NCBI RefSeq assembly: GCF_030812775.1
Contig: NZ_JAUSTI010000006.1
Span: 1-64,000 of the forward strand
Length of the DNA stretch: 64,000 nt
Reading direction: 5' to 3'
From: Paenibacillus tundrae
GTDB lineage: Bacteria; Bacillota; Bacilli; Paenibacillales; Paenibacillaceae
Positions 9,995-19,192 of this stretch are shown here, in pieces; position 1 is the first letter of the stretch; the number at the start of each line of letters is the position of its first letter. The notes under the pieces are model-generated. The model saw only the letters and a program-made list of their open reading frames with translations. It was not told where the DNA came from and did not search any database. A program made the position numbers and the translations under genes.

Positions 9995-10387
9995 TTAGTT
10001 TCGCTGCGTGTTTACTCCAAAAATCCCACCCAGAGCAGAGATCAGAAATGCACTTGCGAGTTGCAGGCTATCCTTCCAGTTGAACGAAGCTTCCAATGCC
10101 AGAAATCCAATGATCAATACGATGATGCCATAAACGACACCCGTTAGACCTCCATGGTACCATCCCTTTTCACCGGATCTTTTGCCAGCTACGAATCCAC
10201 CAATGAGTAGCGACAGCGCATGAACAACGTAAGTATACAGGGAAAGATCCTGCTCTCGCATTCCAGTCATCCAGAGAAATAAGGAAAGAACTAGTGCTCC
10301 TAATAACATCCAAACAAAGGCATGACAGAGACCTGACAAAATCGGGTTGGACATTCGAAACGAGATCACTCGGCGAATCAGCTGCAT
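9995..10387 (-). CDS. TIGR04086-family membrane protein (YrzE-like)
   Basis: Function unknown. The 130-residue protein has four strongly hydrophobic segments: FVWMLLGALVLSLFLW, VVHALSLLIGGFVAGKRSG, GVVYGIIVLIIGFLAL and LASAFLISALGGIFGV. The third-to-fourth spacing and the GGFVAGKRSGEKGWYHGG motif match the TIGR04086 family, whose B. subtilis member yrzE sits at the same place after yajC. I start at the ATG preceded by AGGGGG (encoding MQLIRRVISF) and not at upstream codons. The gene is divergent from the DUF421 gene, whereas the Bacillus genes run alike. Confidence 0.75.
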   Translation of the reverse strand: MQLIRRVISFRMSNPILSGLCHAFVWMLLGALVLSLFLWMTGMREQDLSLYTYVVHALSLLIGGFVAGKRSGEKGWYHGGLTGVVYGIIVLIIGFLALEASFNWKDSLQLASAFLISALGGIFGVNTQRN

Positions 10388-10568
10388 GAAGCATCCCCCT
10401 TGTACAAGTTTGAAATTAATACAGTGTATGGTCAAGCCTTCGGACTTATGAACTGAATTTTCCATTAAATGAATGGATGTGATCTGCATGAGCATGTCAG
10501 CTTCGGGTCAAAATAGGGATTACGCTACAGGTGCCTATGGATAACTCAAACAAAGGAGGAACCTTGTC

Positions 10569-11330
10569 GTGAACTTCTCAGATATCGGAGCACATGTTTT
10601 TCGAACGATCCTCATGTATTTCATTGTCTATGGCGCGATCCGAGTGATGGGGAAAAGGGAGATTGGAAAGCTGTCCATGTTTGACCTGGTCGTGTCTATT
10701 ATGCTTGCAGAGATTGCGGCTTTTGTCATTGAGGATATGGAAAAACCTTTATCTCACGGAATTGTGCCTATGCTAACTGTACTTATCATGCAGATTGGTA
10801 TGGCATTTGTCAGTCTCAAAAGTCGTAGACTCCGCCTAATGATTGATGGCAAACCAACGGTTCTCATCTCCAAAGGAACCTTGCATCGGGATGAGATGCG
10901 TAAGCAGCGATATAACTTAGATGACCTGCTACTTCAACTACGTGAGCAAAATATAGACAGCATTGGTGATGTCGAGTTTGCGATTCTGGAGACGACAGGT
11001 AAATTAACTGTTTTCCCGAGCAATCAAAGCAACCAAAGTAATTCAGGTGGAAATGGATCATCAAACAACAGAGGCAGTGCACATACCAAACAAAAGGCCA
11101 GGCAAGATCGAGTGGATGGGTTTCAAAATATTAAATACGAAGGTCTGCCATTACCACTAATCATGGATGGAAAAGTTCAGGATCAAAATCTGGAGCTGAT
11201 TCAAAAGACAAGATTCTGGCTTAAAAATCAGATTCAGCAAAAAGGCATCCTAGATTTCAAGGAAGTATTCATCTGTTCAATTGATCACAATGGCAAAGTT
11301 TTTGTTAGCCTGAAGGATGATTCCAAATAA
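10569..11330 (+). CDS. DUF421 / YetF-family membrane protein (YrbG-like)
   Basis: YetF-like proteins have an N-terminal three-helix membrane part and a cytoplasmic domain; YetF relatives in spores contribute to germinant signalling, but this member's role is unknown. In 253 residues I see three membrane segments within about 1-85 (TILMYFIVYGAIRVMGKRE, FDLVVSIMLAEIAAF, IVPMLTVLIMQIGMAF) followed by the domain with LMIDGKPTVLISKG and NLDDLLLQLREQNI. Between the two halves of the cytoplasmic domain lies an Asn/Ser/Gly-rich linker (about residues 150-180) not usual for the family. The GTG start has AAAGGAGGA eight bases upstream. Same position as yrbG in B. subtilis. Confidence 0.8.
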   Translation: MNFSDIGAHVFRTILMYFIVYGAIRVMGKREIGKLSMFDLVVSIMLAEIAAFVIEDMEKPLSHGIVPMLTVLIMQIGMAFVSLKSRRLRLMIDGKPTVLISKGTLHRDEMRKQRYNLDDLLLQLREQNIDSIGDVEFAILETTGKLTVFPSNQSNQSNSGGNGSSNNRGSAHTKQKARQDRVDGFQNIKYEGLPLPLIMDGKVQDQNLELIQKTRFWLKNQIQQKGILDFKEVFICSIDHNGKVFVSLKDDSK

Positions 11331-11338
11331 GACGTTGC

Positions 11339-12952
11339 TTATTTACGTGATCTGCGTTCAAACCACGAACCGATGATAGGTGCACGGGACAAATCATGAA
11401 AATCAATCATACGTGTCAAACCCATTACGATTAAATAGACGATCAACCCAATGGTGGGAGCAAGAATCATTCTTGCCCATAGTGGCAGAATAACGACAGT
11501 GTGCTCATAAACAAGAAGAGTGGCTGCACCCATGATGAACATGCCTGTGCCTGTCTTAACCCAGTCCATAACCTTAAAACGAAATTGAAGCAAAGTCCGA
11601 ACACTTCGTGCATGTAATAGAGTTACGATCGTGGAGTTAGCACATATAGCAATAATTGCACCAAAGATGCCGTATTCAGGACGTGAAGCGAGCAGTAGGA
11701 TCAATGTAATTTTGATAACAGCACCGATAAACGTATTAAGCAATGCTTTTCCCGGACGATCAAGTGCCTGTAGTGCGGCCTGCAGAGGAGCCTGAATGTA
11801 AATGAAGAGAGCAAAAGGAGCCATAAGTTTCAGCATGCTTCCAATCGATGCATCATTATAGAGAATAAGACACATCGGTTCGGCAAGCACATACATAAAA
11901 ACAGAAAAAGGAGCACCTGTAACGAGTGCAAGTCTTAAAGCTTGATGCATGCGTTTATGAATCAAGGCTCGATCCCCCTGCGCAGATGCTTCAGACAATG
12001 ATGGGACGAGAGAGGTTGCAAGTGAAGAGGTAAGTGCCCCTGGAAGCAATAATAATGGAATAATCATGCCTTGTAGTGCTCCGTACTGGGCGGTAGCTAA
12101 TCCTCGTGAAATACCTGCAATGGCCAAGCTTTGCGCTGTTACGATAGTTTCGGCAAGATAGGATAAGGAGCCAACCAAGCGTCCTGCCGTAACAGGTACA
12201 GAGATGGCTAACAAACGGCGAATAAGGCTGTGCTGTGAATGATTGGGCTGAGTAACTGACCCGAGACTGTTTTTGGCTTGAGGCAAGGCTGACGATGGAG
12301 TGTAAAGAGGCTCGGTTTCGTTTTTTTGCCTATGATAATTCCATAGCAGTACAAGCATGCCAATGAATTCACCGACCAAAGCACCCAGCATTGCACCAGC
12401 GGCAGCCTGAGCAATACCTTGTGGAAGCAGCAACCAAGCAAACCAAATGACGCAAATAATACGTACAATCGTTTCAACAATAGAGGAAGCTGCTGTAGGA
12501 ATCATATTTTGCTTACCTTGAAAGTAACCTCTGTAAACAGCCGACACAGCGATAATTGCAATCATGGGGCTCATGCTCACAAAGGTGTGGTATACTCGCT
12601 CATCTGTAAGAACATAACGGGTGACCCAAGGGGCAAAAATAATACACAGAAACATAAAAATTACACCAAGCGTCAACGTAAAGGCTAAGCTGATCTGCAG
12701 GATCCGTTGAGGCGAAAAACGATTCGCACCTGTGTCTGCTTCAGCTACGAGTTTGGCGACGGCAAGTGGTATGCCGCCTGTAATCAAGGTTACGAGCACG
12801 ATGAAGAAGGGGTAACTTAATTGGTAGATTCCGACGCCTTCTGCTCCGATAACCCGTGGTAATGCAATGCGTGGGATGAATCCGAGAATACGATTAATAA
12901 TGCCTGCGGCGAGCAGGATCATAGCTCCTTGGATAAATGTCTGCTTCTTCAA
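11339..12952 (-). CDS. spoVB: Stage V sporulation protein B (MATE/MOP-type polysaccharide flippase family)
   Basis: SpoVB belongs to the MOP flippase superfamily and is needed for spore cortex synthesis, probably by moving lipid-linked precursors across a membrane. The 537-residue protein starts MKKQTFIQGAMILLAAGIINR, matching SpoVB, and has about 14 predicted membrane segments, with RILGFIPRIALPRVIGAEGVG in the first loop. The TTG start is chosen because AGAGGGG lies five bases upstream; the frame is open for 28 more codons without a convincing start. It faces away from comN and ends eight bases from the DUF421 stop, a convergent pair without an evident terminator between. Confidence 0.88.
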   Translation of the reverse strand: MKKQTFIQGAMILLAAGIINRILGFIPRIALPRVIGAEGVGIYQLSYPFFIVLVTLITGGIPLAVAKLVAEADTGANRFSPQRILQISLAFTLTLGVIFMFLCIIFAPWVTRYVLTDERVYHTFVSMSPMIAIIAVSAVYRGYFQGKQNMIPTAASSIVETIVRIICVIWFAWLLLPQGIAQAAAGAMLGALVGEFIGMLVLLWNYHRQKNETEPLYTPSSALPQAKNSLGSVTQPNHSQHSLIRRLLAISVPVTAGRLVGSLSYLAETIVTAQSLAIAGISRGLATAQYGALQGMIIPLLLLPGALTSSLATSLVPSLSEASAQGDRALIHKRMHQALRLALVTGAPFSVFMYVLAEPMCLILYNDASIGSMLKLMAPFALFIYIQAPLQAALQALDRPGKALLNTFIGAVIKITLILLLASRPEYGIFGAIIAICANSTIVTLLHARSVRTLLQFRFKVMDWVKTGTGMFIMGAATLLVYEHTVVILPLWARMILAPTIGLIVYLIVMGLTRMIDFHDLSRAPIIGSWFERRSRK

Positions 12953-13170
12953 GACTACCCCTCTTTCCCGAATGAAAGTAACAGGTTTCGTTAACGGGAC
13001 CAAGCCGTTGTTCTTCATCCTATGCCAGTCCATCATCTTCTCATGACAAATTGATTACGATTAACAAAAAGATCCATCAACAGCAAGAAGGAATATGACC
13101 AGGGGAAGTCGAATGATGTAATATTGATGCCGCATAAAGGCTTGTGTGTGGGAAGGGAGGCTAATCCCCG

Positions 13171-13419
13171 TTGGAGGAAATGAACGATATGGAGATGGAA
13201 CAATCCATTGAGATGCTCTGCTGCAGCAAGGCGGAAGAGTTTAGGCTTGTAGGTTATGAATATGTGACCAGCAAAGATGTCTGGAATTGCGTCAGTCATA
13301 AATATGAAAAGCAGGGCATTCCACCGCTTCACCAGCTGGTGAACGACATTTTGTCACTGAAAGCAACAAGCTTTATGAACTTTATGACCGTGTCTGCATA
13401 CCGGGGATCCTCTTTCTAG
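13171..13419 (+). CDS. comN: Post-transcriptional regulator ComN-like protein
   Basis: ComN (YrzD) of B. subtilis affects localisation and expression of comE mRNA at cell poles; that role here is inferred. The 82-residue protein contains the family pattern EYVTSKDVWNCVSHKYEKQGIPPLHQLVNDILSLK split over residues about 29-63, followed by ATSFMNFMT. The start is uncertain: TTG here has AAGGGAGG ten bases upstream, while the ATGs at 13180 and 13189 could use GGAGG at 13173. The gene lies between spoVB and secD as in Bacillus. Its stop codon falls in the loop of a terminator hairpin. Confidence 0.75.
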   Translation: MEEMNDMEMEQSIEMLCCSKAEEFRLVGYEYVTSKDVWNCVSHKYEKQGIPPLHQLVNDILSLKATSFMNFMTVSAYRGSSF

Positions 13420-13436
13420 CGAAAGGGATCTTTTTT
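13405..13436 (+). terminator. Terminator of comN, overlapping the stop codon
   Basis: GATCCTCTTTC pairs with GAAAGGGATC (one bulged base), and the TAG stop codon lies in the loop. Six T follow. The secD promoter begins nine bases further on. Confidence 0.85.
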
Positions 13437-13444
13437 GTTGAAAA

Positions 13445-13473
13445 TTGACTGCTTTTTACGGCATCGCTATAAT
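13445..13473 (+). promoter_or_regulatory. Sigma-A promoter of secD-secF
   Basis: TTGACT, exactly 17 bases, then a perfect TATAAT. It lies directly after the comN terminator and about 37 bases before the secD start. Confidence 0.88.
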
Positions 13474-13509
13474 AGGAATATTGAGAACGAAAGGGGATCT
13501 AGGAACGGC

Positions 13510-14760
13510 ATGAAAAGAATTATCAGTTTCATTCTGGTCGTGCTTGTCACCACAGGGGTAATGGTGGGAACAAGCCCGGAGCTGCTCAAAAATATACGCT
13601 TGGGCCTTGATTTAAAGGGAGGCTACGAGATCTTATATGAAGCGGAGCCGCTTGATGGGGGACAACAAGTCACCAAAGCATCTTTGGTGCAAACGGCCAA
13701 GAGTCTAGAAAGCCGTGCCAATGCGCTCGGAACAAGCGAACCGGAGGTAACTACTGAAGGAACCAACCGGATTCGATTGAAGTTGGCTGGGGTAACGGAT
13801 GAGGCTGAAGTTAGAGCCAAAATGAAAGAACCTGCTGTTCTGACCTTCCGCAGTAAAGCAGAGAATGACAAGGAAGGCGAGTACACCAAGATTGAGCTTC
13901 GTGGTAATGAATTTGTGGAGAATGCTGCAAAAGTCGTGTTCACTCAATTAAATGAGCCGATGATTGACATTCAAGTGAAAGACAAAGCTAAGTTTTCTGA
14001 GATCACCAAACGTTTGCTTGGACAACCTCTTGCGATTTACTTGGATGATGAGTTGCTGTCTGCCCCAACCGTTAGACAACAGTTGACGGATGGGTCTGCT
14101 CAAATCTCAGGTTCTTATACGCGCGAAGAAGCAAATCAGCTTCGTGATACTATTAACCTAGGTGCGCTTCCGCTGAAACTGACAGAGAAGTATTCCCAAA
14201 GTGTTGGTGCAACGCTGGGTAAATTGTCATTGGATCAGACGATCAAAGCAGGTTTGATCGGGTCTGTGCTCATCCTCGTATTTATGATTGGGATTTACCG
14301 TATTCCGGGGATCATTGCGAGCTTTGCGTTGATTACTCATACGTGGCTGGTGCTTGCTATTTTCTACTTAGGGGAGTTTGTCCTTACCCTTCCGGGTATC
14401 GCGGCATTCATTCTAGGTATAGGGATGGCGGTTGACGCCAATATCATCACGTACGAACGGATCAAAGAAGAAATGCGGAGTGGTAAATCGATCTTGTCAT
14501 CGGTCAAAGCGGGTAGTAAGCATTCCTTCCGCACAATTATTGACTCTAACATCACTACGATCATTGCTGCTGCTGTTATGTTCTACTTTGGTACGGGTGC
14601 AGTTAAAGGCTTCGCACTTGTGTTGATTTTTGACATCGTCACAAGTATTATCACGAATATTTTCTTCTCCCGCTTCCTGTTAACCTTGCTTGTACGGGGT
14701 AACGTCTTGAAGAAGCCTAAGTACTTCGGAGTGAAGGAGAGTGAAATTCGTGCGCTTTAA
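13510..14760 (+). CDS. secD: Protein translocase subunit SecD
   Basis: SecD pairs with SecF in an RND-type membrane complex that uses the proton gradient to pull exported proteins through SecYEG. The 416-residue protein has a first membrane segment (IISFILVVLVTTGVMVGT), then LGLDLKGGYEILYEAEP (the SecD D1 motif), a large external domain, and five more membrane segments from about residue 240 with GIGMAVDANIITYERIKEE (D5 motif). SecD here is shorter than in Gram-negatives. I start at the ATG with AGGAA four bases upstream; an upstream TTG in frame lies inside the promoter. It overlaps secF by 11 bases. In B. subtilis the two are one fused gene. Confidence 0.95.
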   Translation: MKRIISFILVVLVTTGVMVGTSPELLKNIRLGLDLKGGYEILYEAEPLDGGQQVTKASLVQTAKSLESRANALGTSEPEVTTEGTNRIRLKLAGVTDEAEVRAKMKEPAVLTFRSKAENDKEGEYTKIELRGNEFVENAAKVVFTQLNEPMIDIQVKDKAKFSEITKRLLGQPLAIYLDDELLSAPTVRQQLTDGSAQISGSYTREEANQLRDTINLGALPLKLTEKYSQSVGATLGKLSLDQTIKAGLIGSVLILVFMIGIYRIPGIIASFALITHTWLVLAIFYLGEFVLTLPGIAAFILGIGMAVDANIITYERIKEEMRSGKSILSSVKAGSKHSFRTIIDSNITTIIAAAVMFYFGTGAVKGFALVLIFDIVTSIITNIFFSRFLLTLLVRGNVLKKPKYFGVKESEIRAL

Positions 14761-15658
14761 TTGGAATTATGATTATATTAAAGGCAGTAAATTTGCCTAT
14801 ATTTTCTCAATTATTCTAACGGTAGCGGGAATTGTTAGTATTCTTACGCTTGGTTTAAACTATGCGGTTGATTTCCGTGCTGGATCAAATGTTGATATTT
14901 CGGTATCCAAGGCAATTACAACAGAACAGATTAGACCTATTGTTGCTGATCTTGGTGTTGATGAGGGCGATGTAACGATCACACCGGGTTCAGATCGGGT
15001 TAATGTTCGTTTTTCCAATGAGCTTGATGAAACGCAAGAGAGTACATTCAAGCAGGAATTCAGCAAACTGGATTCCACTGCTTCTTATGAAGTAAACACG
15101 GTAGATCCTGAAATGGCGAAGGAATTGGAACGTAATGCGATTTATGCCGTTCTCATTGCGAGTGTCGGGATCATGATTTATGTAGCGATCCGCTTCGAGT
15201 GGCGCTTCGGTCTGGCGGCAGTAATTGCTCTCTTCCATGATGCATTTGTTGTAATCAGTGTGTTCTCGATCTTCCGTCTAGAAGTGGATCTGACCTTTAT
15301 TACCGCCGTATTGACCATCGTCGGTTTCTCAATCAACGATACGATCGTTATCTTTGACCGAATTCGTGAAAATTTACGTTTTGCCAAAAAGACAACCAAG
15401 GCAGATTTGCGCCAGGTCGTTAACAGCAGTTTGGCACAAACGATGACACGTTCCCTGAATACGACATTCACCGTATTTGCAGCTTCTATCTGTTTGTTCA
15501 TTTTCGGTGGGGAGTCCATCCGGATGTTCTCGCTTGCAATGGTAATCGGAACGCTGTTCGGTGCGTATTCTTCCATCTTTATCGCTGCTCCACTATGGCT
15601 GACGCTTAAAGGTAAACAAATCGATAAGCCAAAAACAGCGGCTAAAGCATCTAACTAA
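14750..15658 (+). CDS. secF: Protein translocase subunit SecF
   Basis: SecF completes the SecDF complex in the cytoplasmic membrane. The 302-residue protein begins MRFNWNYDYIKGSKFAYIFS, a usual SecF N-terminus, followed by LNYAVDFRAGSNVDI (the F1 motif), an external domain (about 50-125), and a five-helix block with FSINDTIVIFDRIREN (the F4 motif) near residue 195. Two GTG codons compete: this one is nine bases from AAGGAGA, while the one nine bases earlier touches it. Translation is coupled to secD by overlap. A hairpin follows. Confidence 0.95.
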   Translation: MRFNWNYDYIKGSKFAYIFSIILTVAGIVSILTLGLNYAVDFRAGSNVDISVSKAITTEQIRPIVADLGVDEGDVTITPGSDRVNVRFSNELDETQESTFKQEFSKLDSTASYEVNTVDPEMAKELERNAIYAVLIASVGIMIYVAIRFEWRFGLAAVIALFHDAFVVISVFSIFRLEVDLTFITAVLTIVGFSINDTIVIFDRIRENLRFAKKTTKADLRQVVNSSLAQTMTRSLNTTFTVFAASICLFIFGGESIRMFSLAMVIGTLFGAYSSIFIAAPLWLTLKGKQIDKPKTAAKASN

Positions 15659-15671
15659 ACATCTTATTGTG

Positions 15672-15697
15672 AAGCCGCGTCTACTAGGCGCGGCTTT
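15672..15697 (+). terminator. Hairpin after secF, probable terminator
   Basis: AAGCCGCG pairs perfectly with CGCGGCTT around a ten-base loop. The T tract that follows is short (TTGTAACTTT), so termination may be partial and allow read-through into the next gene. Confidence 0.6.
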
Positions 15698-15731
15698 GTA
15701 ACTTTAGAGACAGAAACAAGGGGGAATTTCC

Positions 15732-16706
15732 ATGGCCAGAGAACATATCCCAACGGTTCAGGCGGCAACGTGGAGTGGTATTGCTGGGAATATGACGCTT
15801 GCGGTAATTAAGGCTGTTGTCGGTTATTTAGCCAATAGCAAATCGTTGCTCGCAGATGGTCTGTACTCCGCCTCAGAAGCTGCCTCTTCACTGGCGGGAT
15901 TATTCCCTTCCCATTCTGTAAGGCATAAGAGCAAGGATACAGATCGAGCAGCTACACAGTCTAAGGAGCATTCTCGTGTAGCGAGACCAGGGATATCGGT
16001 TTTGCTGTCTGTTCTCATTCTTATGGGAGGATTACAGATTGCAATTTCAGCCTTAAGTAGCCTGATAGGCGATGCTCCAGTGGCATCTGATAAGTATCAG
16101 CATGCACTTGTCGCAGCTTTTGCAGCCTTAGCAATTAAGGAAGCCATCTTCCAATTTCAATACAGGTATTTCAGGAAAAGAAATCAAGCACAAGCACTGA
16201 CCTATGCTCAGCAGCATCGCCGGGCGCTTTACTGCTCACTTACGGTATTGGTTGGGATCATTGGTTCAATGATCGGGGAGATGTCAGGGTGGAGTATGCT
16301 TCTGTATATGGATCCAGCAGCGGCATTAATTGCATCTTGTTTCGTGTTTCATAAAGGTTATAGAATGATTGTAGACACAGTATATGGTTCTTTAGTGCAA
16401 GAACTGCAACAGGAAGAGGCTCTCGAATTCAAAGAGACTGTACAGCGAGTGTACGGCGTCATTACCATCGAACAATTGGTTGCCCGCGAACAGGAGCATG
16501 CCGTTAGCATTGAACTCATCATTAGCGTTAATCCACGGATCTCCGTATTGGAGGCTCAGGAGATATCTAATCGAGCTAAAACGCTACTCTTCACTCGCTT
16601 CAGCCATGTAAAGGAAGTACAGATTCAGGCAGTACCCTATGACCCTGGGTATCCATATAAATCCAATCATGAACTGCCCGATCATGAAGCGACATTAATT
16701 CAGTAA
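15732..16706 (+). CDS. Cation diffusion facilitator-like membrane protein with a degenerate metal site
   Basis: CDF transporters export divalent metals by proton exchange. The 324-residue protein has the family layout: helices near residues 13-35, 40-60 (ADGLYSASEAASSL), 90-112, 122-140, 165-190 and 195-215, then a cytoplasmic domain ending near 305 (YGVITIEQLVAREQEHAVSIEL). The usual metal ligands are largely changed: the (H/D)SxxD site reads YSASE, and the HxxxD site reads HRRAL, keeping only the histidine and an acidic residue. A long polar loop (about 63-85) separates helices two and three. The start ATG follows GGGGGAAT. It lies between secF and recJ. It may transport another substrate or be non-transporting; annotation as a metal exporter is not safe. 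Confidence 0.7.
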   Translation: MAREHIPTVQAATWSGIAGNMTLAVIKAVVGYLANSKSLLADGLYSASEAASSLAGLFPSHSVRHKSKDTDRAATQSKEHSRVARPGISVLLSVLILMGGLQIAISALSSLIGDAPVASDKYQHALVAAFAALAIKEAIFQFQYRYFRKRNQAQALTYAQQHRRALYCSLTVLVGIIGSMIGEMSGWSMLLYMDPAAALIASCFVFHKGYRMIVDTVYGSLVQELQQEEALEFKETVQRVYGVITIEQLVAREQEHAVSIELIISVNPRISVLEAQEISNRAKTLLFTRFSHVKEVQIQAVPYDPGYPYKSNHELPDHEATLIQ

Positions 16707-16746
16707 TGGAGCTCGGATCCCGTAGATCAAGAAAGGAGCGTTATTA

Positions 16747-19155
16747 TTGCTTTATTCGCAATACCGGTGGAATACACCCCATATTGATTTGGATGCGGCT
16801 GCGGGACTCTCGCAGGCGCTTTCCGTGTCATCTCTTGTTGGACGTTTGTTAGTTAGTCGTGGGGTTCATAATGAAATGGAGGCCGAACGCTTCTTACATC
16901 CAGATCTGAATCAGATGCATGATCCTTATCTTCTGCTTGGTATGAAAGAAGCTGTACCACGGATACGTCAGGCCATTGAGCGGGAGGAACATATTTTAAT
17001 TTATGGAGATTATGACGCTGATGGTGTCTCCAGTACTTCACTCATGATCCATCTAATGCGCCATTTGGGGGCTTCCTACGATATTTATATTCCTCATCGC
17101 TCCAACGAAGGTTATGGACTTCACAATCATGCATTAGATTGGGCACATCAACAAGGTGTGACGCTGGTGATTACCGTCGATACTGGCATTAGTGCAGTAG
17201 AGCAAATTGCCTACGCGTCCACATTAGGGATAGAAGTGATTGTCACGGATCACCATGAACCACCTGAGATACTTCCTGAGGCGTACACACTTATTAATCC
17301 GAAACTACCCGAATGTCCTTATCCATTTAAGGGGCTGGCGGGCGCAGGTGTAGCTCTGAAGCTGGCTCAGGCTCTCATTGGTGAAGTTCCAGGTGAATGG
17401 ATGGAGATCGCAGCTATCGGTACCGTCGCTGACTTGATGCCACTCGAAGGTGAGAATCGTGTTATTGTCAGTTATGGAATTGAATCTATGCGAGGCTCAC
17501 GCTTACCTGGTGTAAGTGCTCTCCTTGAGATTAGTGGTGTGGATCAAAGTCAAGTAACGTCCATTAATATTGCATTTGCAATGGCACCTCGTATTAATGC
17601 AAGTGGACGTTTGGATCATGCAGGACGAGCTGTATCCCTTCTGACAACTGAAGATTTAGACGAAGCTCATACACTTGCAGGTCAATTAGATCTGCTTAAC
17701 AGAGAGCGGCAACAGGTTGTTGAAGGGATTCTTCAGGAAGCAACAGCTCAGTTAGAGCAGAAGATTGAGCTTAACGCTGGTGCTGTACCCGATGTAATTG
17801 TTCTTGCGGGGGAAGGGTGGAATGTTGGCGTTGTAGGTATCGTTGCATCCAAGTTGCTGGAACGTTACTATCGGCCAACACTTATTCTGGGCATTGACGC
17901 TCAGAGTGGGGTTTGCAAGGGCTCTGCCCGGTCCATCGATGGATTGGATATCTACGAAGCATTGACGGCTTGCAAAGACTCCATGGATCATTATGGAGGG
18001 CATCCAGCAGCGGCAGGCATGACACTTCATCGGAATCAGTTGGAAGAGCTGGAGCGAGGCTTGAATGAGTTTGCTGCGGCGATCCTAACCGAAGAGGATT
18101 TTGTACCTCAGCGGCTTGCAGATGATGAATGTTGTATCAGTGATGTACCTTTGAAAGTGATCCAGGAGATTGACAGACTGCAACCATTCGGGATGAGCAA
18201 TCCTTCTCCCCGTTTCGTATTTAGAAATGTTACGGTTAAAGAGACCCGAACGATGGGGCGAGAGAAACGCCATCTGAAACTTGTGCTGGAGCAAGAAGGA
18301 CAGCAATTAGAGACTGTCGCCTTTGGCAAGGGAGCACTCGCTGAGTTTTTACCAGTAGGTTCCATGATTGACGTTATGGGTGAACTGTCGATTAACGAGT
18401 GGAATGGAATGCGCAAGCCACAATTGATGCTCCAAGACATTCATGTGCCTCAAGCGCAGGTGTTTGATTTGAGAGGAAATGGTGAGCCGCTGAGTACAAT
18501 GAAGCAGTTTCTGAGCACACTAGAAGTGCATTTAAGATACAAATCAGGTTCAGTCGGTGCAATTGTGAAGAATGAAACAAATGTTTCTGAGGGAAATTCA
18601 TTGTATGAACCGTGCCTTTGGGTATATGATAGAAAGGTCGGGTTATTTCCGTGTAATGCTGCTGCGCAGCAATATGGACAGGAACAGATCCGGACGTTAT
18701 TTGTGTTTGATACGCCGGAAACACCGGAACAACTTGATGCAATGCTGGCTATGTTCAGCGGAGCCGAGAATATCATCCTTCTGCACGGATCAGGCAACCG
18801 CCGAGATCGCCTTCAGATGCCTTCCAGAGAACTTTTCAAGCGCATTTATATGCTGGTATCGAAATGGAGAGCTGAACCGGTGGAGGAAAAAGAGATTACT
18901 CCTGTACTCAGCCGTCAGTGTGGCTGTTCTCCACGTATGATCACCATGATGCTTGATGTATTTGAGGAATTATCCTTCATTACAAGAGATTCTGGAAAAA
19001 TTGCGTTTGTGGATAACCCACCCAAACGTGAGCTAACCGCGTCACGTCATTATCAGGCGCTGGAAAGTATGGCCGAGACGGAGCAAGTGATGCTGGATGC
19101 ATCTACGCCTCAGCTGACACAATGGATGATATCCCGGATGAAGGGCGTATCTTAG
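16747..19155 (+). CDS. recJ: Single-stranded-DNA-specific 5'-3' exonuclease RecJ
   Basis: RecJ degrades single strands from the 5' end in recombination, mismatch and base-excision repair. The 802-residue protein shows the DHH phosphoesterase motifs: IYGDYDADGVSS near residue 86, VDTGIS near 146, TDHHEPP near 166, and INASGRLDHAGRAV; the DHHA1 domain has YGGHPAAAGMTL near residue 417, followed by an OB-fold. The C-terminal about 240 residues form the extra domain seen in Firmicute RecJ. The TTG start has AAAGGAG eight bases upstream. apt follows 37 bases later, the same order as in B. subtilis. Confidence 0.95.
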   Translation: MLYSQYRWNTPHIDLDAAAGLSQALSVSSLVGRLLVSRGVHNEMEAERFLHPDLNQMHDPYLLLGMKEAVPRIRQAIEREEHILIYGDYDADGVSSTSLMIHLMRHLGASYDIYIPHRSNEGYGLHNHALDWAHQQGVTLVITVDTGISAVEQIAYASTLGIEVIVTDHHEPPEILPEAYTLINPKLPECPYPFKGLAGAGVALKLAQALIGEVPGEWMEIAAIGTVADLMPLEGENRVIVSYGIESMRGSRLPGVSALLEISGVDQSQVTSINIAFAMAPRINASGRLDHAGRAVSLLTTEDLDEAHTLAGQLDLLNRERQQVVEGILQEATAQLEQKIELNAGAVPDVIVLAGEGWNVGVVGIVASKLLERYYRPTLILGIDAQSGVCKGSARSIDGLDIYEALTACKDSMDHYGGHPAAAGMTLHRNQLEELERGLNEFAAAILTEEDFVPQRLADDECCISDVPLKVIQEIDRLQPFGMSNPSPRFVFRNVTVKETRTMGREKRHLKLVLEQEGQQLETVAFGKGALAEFLPVGSMIDVMGELSINEWNGMRKPQLMLQDIHVPQAQVFDLRGNGEPLSTMKQFLSTLEVHLRYKSGSVGAIVKNETNVSEGNSLYEPCLWVYDRKVGLFPCNAAAQQYGQEQIRTLFVFDTPETPEQLDAMLAMFSGAENIILLHGSGNRRDRLQMPSRELFKRIYMLVSKWRAEPVEEKEITPVLSRQCGCSPRMITMMLDVFEELSFITRDSGKIAFVDNPPKRELTASRHYQALESMAETEQVMLDASTPQLTQWMISRMKGVS

Positions 19156-19192
19156 ATGGAAGTTGTGCTATTTATTTTAGGAGGAGATTATT

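Noticed and set aside
13033..13332. 99-codon minus-strand frame opposite comN
   Set aside because: It is antisense to comN, which matches a known family, and overlaps the spoVB 5' region.
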